This document shows positions 59,201 to 64,000 of a DNA stretch of 64,000 nucleotides, piece by piece. The notes beneath the pieces are model-generated. The model saw nothing but the letters and a program-made list of their open reading frames with translations. It was not told where the DNA came from and ran no database searches. The stretch is from positions 34,606 to 98,605 of the forward strand of contig JTDE01002302.1 of NCBI GenBank assembly GCA_014338405.1, read 5' to 3'. Positions within the stretch are counted from its first letter, which is position 1; each line of letters opens with the position of its first letter. This DNA is from Paragonimus skrjabini miyazakii. Taxonomy: Eukaryota; Platyhelminthes; Trematoda; Plagiorchiida; Troglotrematidae. The translations under genes and the position numbers were made by a program.

Positions 59201-61257
59201 GTCATTATGACATGTATAAATGTGTAAAATCTTGCGTGAATTGTTGACTCGAAAACACTGCAGGAATCACATAGTTTGATTGTTTCAGAAACATTTTTCG
59301 AGGAAAATAATTATTCTACATTCCCTAACAGACTTCTATTAATGTTCCCACCCCTCTTAATTAATGTTTGTTGTAACCATTTCAAAATTAGTCTGTAATA
59401 AGTTTCTATACTTCCATTACAAAACTGAAACAGAAAGCCAGAAACCTATTATGAGCATACCTCACTAACACGCCACAAACTAACTGGACCAAGAAATATT
59501 CTCTACGACGTAGTTTAACCGAAGTTCCTTAAAAAATATTCAAAAACGTTTTACTATTCAACTGGACTGGTTCAATTATATCGACATTTCGTGTATACTT
59601 CTAAACGTACTGTTATCGTGAATTTCTTTATTAGTCAGATCAATTAAACACACTTCAGAAGTTATAATCTTTTCTGTAGGATCATACATATTGTGATCTC
59701 TTCCAAACATTTAACCAAATGTGATAATTTTGTCCATGATTTCGACCTTAACTGTTCTCTTGTTACTTAAACGTCACATCTCAGATCAATCTAAGTGAAT
59801 AGGTTTCCCTGAACATCTCATGAGACTGACGTTCAACAGTGGTATAAACTTCTCGTCAACAGACAAAGAAACATAACTGTTTGGTTTCTCTTTGCTATTA
59901 CTTCTTACGTTACGTGAGAATGATTTGATAAATTTCGGATACGCATATGTGTATACGCAGACTTATAGTTGAACTTAGTTAGATGTGTGCATAAGTAGTT
60001 GAAATAGTTAGTGCACAGAGGTTGTATGAAATCAGACTGTTTTGGAAGAAACTGACTACTGACAGGTAATGAAGGATGATAATTAATATAAATTATTTCA
60101 AGTTGAACATCACGCACAATTGGTCGCAGCTTTCGCATTCCCATAGACTTTCCAGTCGGCCCCTTTTTGGAAAGTGGGTTCCGACTACTCATCAGTGATA
60201 TAAATTAAGCACTCTTGACAATTAAAGCTAGTTTTCACATTCACGTGGGTTTTGGTCGTGCCGGCCATGAAGTTATTAGCATAGTGATCAACATGACTGC
60301 TTTATGATATTCTGGTGACCGTGACGAAGATATACGCTACTGACTGGTTTTGGCACGAGCCAAACTCGAGTATAGTGCTTTTATTTGAAATAGGCTGAAT
60401 GAAAGGCTTACCTAAATATAAGGAGGACTGCTAGCATGCATAAGAACAGTTGTACACTCATAAAATTTATCGTAAGACTGTACAGGGTTGCTCGATATTG
60501 CAGATATGAAATAAAACATGAATACTGTGATTTCAGTATAACCTCTGCGAACCTGAAGAAGATGTGCAAAATTCACGTTAAATATTTCATCGATGGAGAT
60601 ATAAGGATGTCTTTATTTTTAATCTGTAGTTACAGGAATGTATCACAAATCTGGGACCCATCTGTTTTCGTAAAATGGGAAAACAGAACAGTTTACTTCG
60701 ATTTCTTTGTGAAGACAATGACATGGTGTAACAGACGCATCTATGTCGTCGGGCGATTATTATTTTCCATTCTTTCAACTAATTAGTTAGTTGTGATTCA
60801 CTTTTATTTAAATCTTCGAAGAGGTTCTTGGCATTTTTATAAATAATTTACCGCTGTACGTGTGGACTCATAATTTATGTCTATCACTGAAGTGGGCAAC
60901 GATTTTCTGGAAGTGGCTGACTTAACCACTATCAATAATTGAAGTTACCTCAGAAAACTTTGAACGATAAATAAACCTAGGCGGATGAACAAAAATACCC
61001 TACAGTTTTGTCGTCTGTATCAAATCAGTTTTCATTTGAATTGCTCAAAACAATTACTTTTGGTAAAATGTTCTCATATATTTGTTAGTAATCGAAATTG
61101 TTTTACCACCGGTCTCCAATTATCTATCTTTTTGTAGCTCTATCGCGCACTTCACTCCAATAGCGACGACAAGAATGTGTCAAATTCTGCACTTCAGGCT
61201 CAGTTGAATCATATACAAAACCTTTTGCAAAATAATCATGATTATAGGCAAAATGAG
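28701..61257 (+). CDS. Split gene for a PLPPR-like (PAP2/lipid phosphate phosphatase superfamily) six-pass membrane protein, 8 exons, 3' end open
   Basis: Seen: eight exons (28701-29257, 32160-32318, 40456-40927, 47002-47119, 47862-48207, 50733-50790, 55091-55273, 61138-61257) join in one uninterrupted 671-codon frame, with intron phases 2,2,0,1,2,0,0, all flanked by GT and AG. The product has a basic N-tail (1-212), TM1 (213-238), a long loop (239-379), TM2 (about 380-408), TM3, the C1 motif K453-x6-R460-P461, a second long loop, a C2-like SFPSLAAAM (553-561), TM4, TM5, a C3-like R606-x5-N612-x3-D616, and TM6 (about 617-635). Known: active lipid phosphate phosphatases use PSGH and a C3 histidine to dephosphorylate lipid phosphates at the outer membrane face; PLPPR proteins have lost these residues and act non-catalytically. 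Inferred: a plasma-membrane pseudo-phosphatase. The start at 28701 is the first in-frame ATG of its exon; 5' UTR exons are not found. Downstream coding exons may exist. Confidence 0.87.
30985..31112 (+). mobile_element. 5'-truncated SINE in intron 1
   Basis: GTGCTTCTTTTCGAAATAGA, CTGACTGGAAAGTGTATCCG, GCGATCAAATGTGAGTGATG and TCCCCAACTACTCATCAGT follow the body and tail of the family. The head and ribozyme are absent. Confidence 0.65.
31719..31750. repeat. (AT)n-rich microsatellite
   Basis: Alternating AT/TA run with GTATATATATATATACATAT at its centre, self-complementary. Confidence 0.8.
32160..32318 (+). CDS. Exon 2 of PLPPR-like gene: TM1
   Basis: Acceptor AAATAACAG ends at 32159 and donor GTGAGT starts at 32319. 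The first base T completes the AG left by exon 1 to AGT (Ser186), and the exon ends with AA of a split Lys codon. It encodes a polar stretch PYSIPDETVHSVEW, a Pro/Lys patch, then a hydrophobic run from about IVCLLTVSTIF to TLVVFFL (213-238), which fits the first transmembrane helix of the PAP2/LPP fold. Reading on past the donor meets a stop at once (TGA at 32320), supporting splicing here. Confidence 0.88.
32510..32609. other. Assembly gap (100 N)
   Basis: Exactly 100 N, the customary placeholder for a scaffold gap of unknown size, in intron 2 just after TM1 exon 2. Confidence 0.98.
33455..33530 (+). mobile_element. Short SINE tail fragment in intron 2
   Basis: AAAGGCTTATCTGAATGTGA, AATGAGTGATGTTCGGTCTG and AAATGACCCAAATCAGTA match the 3' half of the SINE family only. 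Confidence 0.5.
38045..38306 (-). mobile_element. Near full-length SINE in intron 2, hammerhead stem II damaged
   Basis: The minus strand reads GTCAGTGGCGCAGTAGTCAA (A box), a decayed B box (TTCTGGTCCCGGCC), CTATGCACTTCTGACGAGCT, a disrupted stem II, GAAATTCGAGTC and TAGTGG, then the shared body and GATCAGTTGTGAGTGATGTT. Core elements CTGACGA, GAAA and GTC remain, but stem II no longer pairs cleanly. Confidence 0.7.
40456..40927 (+). CDS. Exon 3 of PLPPR-like gene: enlarged first loop and start of TM2
   Basis: Acceptor TGCTATAG ends at 40455; donor GTAAGT starts at 40928. The first base G completes AA from exon 2 to AAG (Lys239). Two other AG sites (exon starts 40503, 40515) break the phase. 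The start FFLKWSDWIPLHHRTFRC (237-253 region) and the later PGYDESS match the LPP first loop, where RGFFC...DES is typical; the end YVSTGSIFIGCITIPLVT (379-396) matches the loop end and TM2. Between DESS and YVST lie about 115 residues rich in Pro, Asn, Met and aromatic residues (for example MPPPNLNPMTYDPMLGLT). In most family members this loop is only a few tens of residues. The exon ends in phase 0. Confidence 0.92.
43918..44229 (-). other. Arg-rich open frame with internal duplication, unrecognised
   Basis: 103 codons on the minus strand in a block clearly richer in G+C than its surroundings. The product is very basic (RARRGSRNR, RRTARAIGQ, GRKPPGRRR). The DNA at 43991-44049 and 44161-44224 aligns as a diverged direct repeat (GAGCGATCACTTGTCCGATC against GAGCGATGACTCATCCGGTC, both ending near CCGTGGG), and the two protein halves align accordingly. 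It could be part of a retroelement leader or LTR, or a satellite-like duplication; no family is recognised. It lies inside intron 3, antisense to the host gene. Confidence 0.3.
44550..45640 (-). mobile_element. Degenerate Penelope-like element (RT thumb region to GIY-YIG and 3' UTR), in intron 3
   Basis: Reading the minus strand: at 45631-45338 a frame contains SSSFLDVLITKRADGTLQRS followed by VHRKATWGGRYPQF, the Penelope-like region downstream of the RT catalytic core (FLDVLI-x-R-x-DG-x-L-x-x-x-V-YRK-x-TW). Next comes LFHRARRNCIPDTL, a stop, then LLANGYPDVFIEAHN (about 45340-45215). At 45072-44881 follows SNVFYQFTYSCRDFYIGRTD and RQLAQRIAD, a GIY-YIG core kept better than in the copy at the window start (YIGRT present). 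The 3' UTR shares its end with that copy. The in-frame stop and frame changes mark it as dead. Its orientation is opposite to the host gene. Confidence 0.82.
47002..47119 (+). CDS. Exon 4 of PLPPR-like gene: end of TM2, cytosolic loop, start of TM3
   Basis: Acceptor CATTTCACAG ends at 47001; donor GTTAGT starts at 47120. At 118 bases it starts in phase 0 and leaves one base, exactly what exons 3 and 5 need. It encodes ILCIEITASCLTCCQPFGEK, then GDRFRPIRRVIGRLYRFS (397-435). Known family pattern: TM2 ends in a conserved G/I-E dipeptide, here IE at 400-401, followed by a basic loop leading into TM3 through R-x-LYR-x. It is too short for ordinary open-frame searches and was found by following the phase and the family pattern. 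The Cys-rich stretch (CLTCC) after TM2 is notable. Confidence 0.85.
47120..47861 (+). other. Intron 4 (phase 1), with a Penelope-like RT remnant
   Basis: GTTAGT to CAG, 742 bases, the shortest intron. It carries a plus-strand reverse transcriptase fragment at about 47455-47640, so at least a quarter of the intron is transposon-derived. Confidence 0.75.
47455..47640 (+). mobile_element. Penelope-like reverse transcriptase fragment in intron 4
   Basis: The plus strand reads ANFACTEDVLFEIVGLNYRQ, then IYDLAVGSPLGPILSDMFLD and LLEKQFQ before a stop. The Penelope RT signature is Y-x-Q-x-x-G-AMGSPLGP-x-L-A-x-x-F-x-x-x-E; here the site reads AVGSPLGPILSDMF. The catalytic YVDD box that should follow is not found, so the fragment is truncated. 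Confidence 0.8.
47862..48207 (+). CDS. Exon 5 of PLPPR-like gene: TM3, C1 motif and second loop
   Basis: Acceptor TTTGCATTCAG ends at 47861 and donor GTAATC starts at 48208. The G from exon 4 plus TG gives Val436. The exon encodes TYIFGLLTVILLASILK, then ASVGRLRPNFIAICRP: this is the PAP2 C1 signature K-x6-R-P (K453, R460, P461), followed by F-x-x-x-CRP as in the LPP and PLPPR families. After it comes a loop of about 90 residues (462-551) with no membrane segment, longer than the roughly 50 residues usual between C1 and C2, with cysteines at 467 and 474 and another in TDTDCTEKR. This exon gives the strongest single family assignment in the window. It ends with AG of a split Arg codon. Confidence 0.96.
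49596..49783. repeat. 40-bp inverted repeat unit in intron 5
   Basis: The left arm 49596-49635 (TAGAAGAGATCCATTTGCGA...) and right arm 49744-49783 (...TCGCAAATGGATCTCTTCTA) are reverse complements with about three mismatches. Flanks share GATTT...AATT, a possible imperfect target-site duplication. A tRNA-like sequence lies between and partly inside the right arm. Confidence 0.65.
49676..49756 (+). ncRNA. tRNA-like sequence (pseudo-tRNA or tRNA-derived element)
   Basis: GGCTTTG at the 5' end pairs over seven positions (two wobbles) with CGAAGTC at the 3' end. TAGCACAGCTGG fits the A box and D arm, and GGTTTGAATCC fits the B box with one change, within a GCTGG/CCAGT T stem. The anticodon arm does not pair as a normal five-base stem, so a working tRNA is unlikely; no anticodon is assigned. 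Confidence 0.45.
50733..50790 (+). CDS. Exon 6 of PLPPR-like gene: 58-base exon with the C2-like motif
   Basis: Acceptor GATTCATACAG ends at 50732; donor GTGAGT starts at 50791. The first base A completes AG to AGA (Arg551), followed by TSFPSLAAAMTMYSTIFIC (552-570). The position and shape match the C2 region of the family: K/R-x-FPSK-x-A-x-x-A-x-Y in PLPPR proteins and SFYSGH in active phosphatases. The catalytic histidine site (PSGH) reads PSLA here (557-558 = L, A). The exon ends in phase 0, as exon 7 requires. Length 58 is 3n+1, so skipping it would shift the frame. Confidence 0.88.
50791..55090 (+). other. Intron 6 (phase 0)
   Basis: GTGAGT to AAG, 4.3 kb. I see no recognisable coding, repeat or RNA feature; open frames such as 52328-52600 (minus) and 53274-53555 (plus) show no family signature. 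Confidence 0.65.
55091..55273 (+). CDS. Exon 7 of PLPPR-like gene: TM4-TM5, altered C3 motif, TM6
   Basis: Acceptor is the less usual AATAAG (ends 55090), but phase 0 and the continuation IFIC-VYITYTLRYLRR across the junction (PLPPR proteins read A-VYIT-MYF) support it; another AG at 55125 breaks phase. Donor GTGAGT starts at 55274. The exon encodes TM5 (CIPLSLLLGGCLANLFLGLG), then GRVVHRENWLEDILVGWGLG. In active enzymes C3 is SR-x5-H-x3-D; here the nucleophile position is N612 (R606-x5-N612-x3-D616), as in PLPPR proteins, which read R-x5-N-x3-D. GWGLGVIIAAYV starts TM6. It ends in phase 0. Confidence 0.93.
60100..60168 (-). mobile_element. SINE fragment in intron 7
   Basis: AGTTGAACATCACGCACAAT, TGGTCGCAGCTTTCGCATTC and CCATAGACTTTCCAGTCGGC are the reverse complement of the SINE body. 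It is abruptly joined to GACTACTCATCAGTGATA, which is the family tail in the opposite (+) orientation. Confidence 0.6.
60240..60432 (+). mobile_element. Diverged SINE in intron 7
   Basis: GTTTTGGTCGTGCCGGCCAT, ATAGTGATCAACATGACTGC, GATATACGCTACTGACTGGT, CCAAACTCGAGTATAGTGC and GAAATAGGCTGAATGAAAGG follow the family from head to body. The hammerhead core is broken (CTGACTG; GAAA lost). Confidence 0.5.
61138..61257 (+). CDS. Exon 8 of PLPPR-like gene: end of TM6 and start of C-tail
   Basis: Acceptor TATCTTTTTGTAG ends at 61137; donor GTGAGT starts at 61258. Forty codons in phase 0 at both ends. LYRAL (632-636) continues TM6 after AAYV, then comes a polar, Asn/Gln-rich cytosolic segment HSNSDDKNVSNS followed by ALQAQLNHIQNLLQNNHDY, whose spaced Leu/Ile suggest a short amphipathic or coiled-coil helix. 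If the donor were not used, the frame would end four codons later at TGA (61267-61269), giving a protein of about 674 residues; so this could also be the last coding exon in some transcripts. Confidence 0.75.
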
Positions 61258-62639
61258 GTGAGTTCATGAAATGACATTTTTTTAATTCGTTTAATTTTTT
61301 TAGGACCGCCTCTGTAGTTTTTTTACATGTTTCTCGAAACCGACTGAGAAAATCATCATTTCGAACTAAATTGTGAGCTTTACTTACAAATCAAGAGGAT
61401 TGCGAGTTAAGACAGGACAAACCGGTTGTGTCTGTGTATTGTCGGTAGGGCAGTACCTCATGTGAACGTAGGCTGAATTTTAAATCCAGGTCATAGAGAG
61501 GACATCCATTATTGACAAACTTTAACAAGAACTCGCAAATCTTGTGTTTCTTGACTAGATGGAATGATTGAAAGCTGTCTTCAATGATAAGTAGCGTCCA
61601 ACACATGTCATCCAACTTCCCCTGGAATAGTATAAGTCGTTACGACCTGAGATGGTCTTCAACCGTTATTGCAAGTGATTTGGTCTCTTGAACAGGAACA
61701 TTTTCCGTCCACATTCAGCTTTCTAGTTGTTTGAGGTCACAGTTATACTGAAGACTACTTTACGAAAGTTGCCCCAGAGCTTAGCGTGTTTCATGTAAGT
61801 CATCCATTTCAGTTTCATGGGGAGTAGACTAGGCGAAGTTTCAGTCCGAAATATGTTCTCATTCGTTGGCAAAATAGATAAGTGTTATCATACGGGAGGG
61901 AATGAAGACAACCAACGTGAATCATGATACCCGTCTTAAATACTCTCAGACACGTAAATGATCCACTTGGTCTAAAGAAATTATCGACTCAGATGTGAAA
62001 CTGCCAGTAAACAGTATTATCAATTGGTCACAAGTTGATTTCAACGACTGCAGATTCGTCGAAGATTTAGCAAGTTATAAGTTGAACACTGCTTAAAATC
62101 AGTATCCAGACGAAGAAATTTGTGGAAAACAATTGCCACCAACGGGTTTCAACTTTCTGATAGAGCCCAACACCTCCAGTTTACGAATATATAAGAACAG
62201 TTCGGTACAGAAGTTGCCTCACCCTATGAGTTGTTCAAGCCATAACGTTATAAAGTGACTAACTTTCACAGCGCTTTATATGTTTCTCCTTTTTCCTATG
62301 AATGAGGTTTCTGTTGAATATTCTCAACGTATCATTTCATACAATCAAAAATTGCTATGCAGTTTGTTGGCCAGTAACACTGAAGTAGTTGTCTGCTTCA
62401 CAAGCCGCGTCGAACATTCTGGAAACATATCACCTTTAGGTTATTTTCATTATTAACATGTTCTTGAAAAAATCTCATAGGTGAAATGTACGAAACGTTA
62501 GTTACCAAAGTTTGAAGACGCATTAAAGTTCGGATGTGAACTAATCATGGAAAACTAAATAGTTTGAAGCCAGTGGTACACAGTAACCAAAAGTTTCAGA
62601 AACAAATACACCACAGCTGGTTTCGAATTTATTTGGACC

Positions 62640-62745
62640 AATCGGGTAGCTTCAGATACGGTAAGATTCGAACCGGAAATCTTCGTGTTGCAAGCCACTA
62701 AATTGGCAGCCAAAACACGGCTCGTGACTAGACTATCAGTGCACT
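62640..62745 (-). repeat. tRNA-derived repeat head
   Basis: The minus strand contains GGTTCGAATCT (a perfect B-box core; 62664-62674) preceded by TTTGGCTGCCAATTTAGTGG, an A-box-like stretch. There is no clear cloverleaf, and the body differs from the hammerhead SINE. Probably another tRNA-derived SINE head or a pseudo-tRNA. Confidence 0.35.
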
Positions 62746-63407
62746 CGGTACGGAAGATGTTCATACCCAGTTTGTTATCAATTGTAACCATCAAATGGCC
62801 CTCAGTTGTGCTTAACAGCATGCAGCTACGAAAACTTTAGATGAGGTGTGCATCAAACAGGTTCATTTATTTGATCTGTTTCGATGATATGTTCAGTCTG
62901 TAATAACCGCCACCAACATTCTTCGCTCGTTGTTAACAATTTGTTAGACCAAATTTCCAATTCGTGTTTTAACTCACTCGACTAACTACAACCATAAGAA
63001 TAGATCATTCCTTCTCTCAGTTCTTTTCCAATATTGCGTCGTATAGTCACATCTTACCATTCTGATTATGGTGAGACAAATCAAGTGCCGTGATCGGCCA
63101 ATCATACCAACTGTTTATCCGCATATCATATGCACCTGTTTTCAACGGACCAAACTCGAATTCATGTGTGTAGCAACCGCATATAATGACATTCCACATT
63201 AAGCCGTTATTGAATTATGTAAATTATAACCGTTGTCTGTTATGAATAGTCTGAAGTCAACGGGGAGCAAAAATGAAGGAGATCCAATCTTACGAATGAT
63301 GTGTATTTCGTGCAGGCTGTCTGTTTAAACGTCTTTGTGTAATTCTAGATCATTTGTTTATCCGAAAGATGACGTTATTGTTCTTTGATTTGTTGTTTTG
63401 ATCTTAG

Positions 63408-63445
63408 CTGAAGATGATGAAGTATCTGTGAAAGCATTCGACATG
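63408..63445 (+). other. Candidate further exon downstream of exon 8 (uncertain)
   Basis: TTTTGATCTTAG (acceptor ending 63407) and ATG-GTGAGT (donor at 63446) bracket 38 bases. Entered in phase 0 from exon 8 it reads LKMMKYL and stops at 63429-63431, a short terminal exon. Entered after a one-base overhang it reads EDDEVSVKAFDM and runs open to the donor, which would need an unseen extra exon between 61258 and 63407. Neither can be settled by reading alone. Confidence 0.3.
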
Positions 63446-64000
63446 GTGAGTTGTTTATTTCTGCTCACCCAAATTTCAAACATGACGGTATTTTCATATG
63501 CTTACTAGAAAGTCAGGTTAGCCATTGTAAATTCCCAATCTGTAGAAGCAACTTCTTTCTAACAAAATAATCAACTTCAACAAATTTCAGAAGGTGCACT
63601 GAATGTACTTTTATGTTCACAAACGCAGTGTATGAATGATAGTTCGATTTAGATAACCTCATCCTTGTGTTTAAAGTTCAGGCTGTATGCGCATGCATCC
63701 TTTAAAGCTATTCTACAGAGACCATGCTTTTAATGCGAAGCGTTATTTGATCAACGGTCCAAGTTACTGAGATACCAACTGGAATTACGAAACAGCCCTC
63801 AAAAGCTTAAATGATGTTTGATTAAACTAACTACTTTCACTGCATACGAGTAAAATAACTTAAACACTCAACGGTGGCTTAAATGGGTGTTAGCATTAGC
63901 TTTTCTAGTTTATAGCTGACCACTCAGATAATATGATGGATACTAGATACACACAGGGGTAGTGGGGGACTGCAGCACTAATTGGACATACTCAGTCTTT

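Larger units (their letters stand above)
55274..61137 (+). other. Intron 7 (phase 0)
   Basis: GTGAGT to TAG, 5.9 kb. AT-rich, with a short (TA) run at about 58496-58506 and two head-to-head SINE pieces at 60100-60432. No other recognisable feature. Confidence 0.65.
61258..64000. other. Downstream of exon 8: no firm feature
   Basis: Holds the candidate exon near 63.41 kb and the tRNA-like repeat near 62.7 kb. No terminator or clear polyadenylation signal could be tied to the gene. Confidence 0.5.

Noticed and set aside
59905..60192. 95-codon minus open frame
   Set aside because: It overlaps the SINE fragment and is explained by it.

Overview
This window looks like eukaryotic, animal-type nuclear DNA, most likely from a flatworm and probably a trematode. 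Open frames are short. Coding exons are small, bounded by GT/AG sites and separated by introns of 0.7-8 kb. The rest is AT-rich DNA full of decayed repeats. The repeats point the same way: a tRNA-derived SINE carrying a hammerhead ribozyme (the architecture known from schistosome SM-alpha elements), Penelope-like elements with a GIY-YIG domain, a Ty3/gypsy remnant and a Tc1/mariner remnant. The taxon is an inference; nothing in the window names the species.

1-28.7 kb: I find no supportable host gene. It holds a Penelope-like 3' fragment (1-748), SINE pieces (2, 11.8, 13.3, 18.6 and 22.2 kb), a gypsy RNase H/integrase remnant (4.5-5.3 kb), an inverted-repeat element (13.0-13.2 kb), a Tc1-like transposase tail (13.8-14.0 kb) and simple repeats. 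Two SINE copies, at 13.35 kb (+) and 22.2 kb (-), keep an apparently complete hammerhead ribozyme core.

28.7-61.3 kb (+): one split gene that I assembled by hand from eight exons. All seven splice junctions agree in phase and together give one 671-codon frame. It encodes a six-pass membrane protein of the lipid phosphate phosphatase/PAP2 superfamily, closest in character to the phospholipid phosphatase-related (PLPPR) proteins. It has an unusual basic, Ser/Arg-rich N-terminal tail and a long proline-rich insertion in the first loop. The C1 motif is intact, but the histidines expected in C2 (PSGH becomes PSLA) and C3 (H becomes N) are gone, so it is predicted to be a pseudo-phosphatase. The end of the gene is not certain; a possible further exon lies near 63.4 kb.

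The introns carry two Penelope-like remnants (44.6-45.6 kb minus, 47.45-47.64 kb plus), SINE fragments, a 40-bp inverted repeat enclosing a tRNA-like sequence (49.6-49.8 kb), an Arg-rich internally duplicated open frame (43.9-44.2 kb, minus), and a 100-base assembly gap (32510-32609). Upstream promoter, 5' UTR exons and polyA site could not be located.
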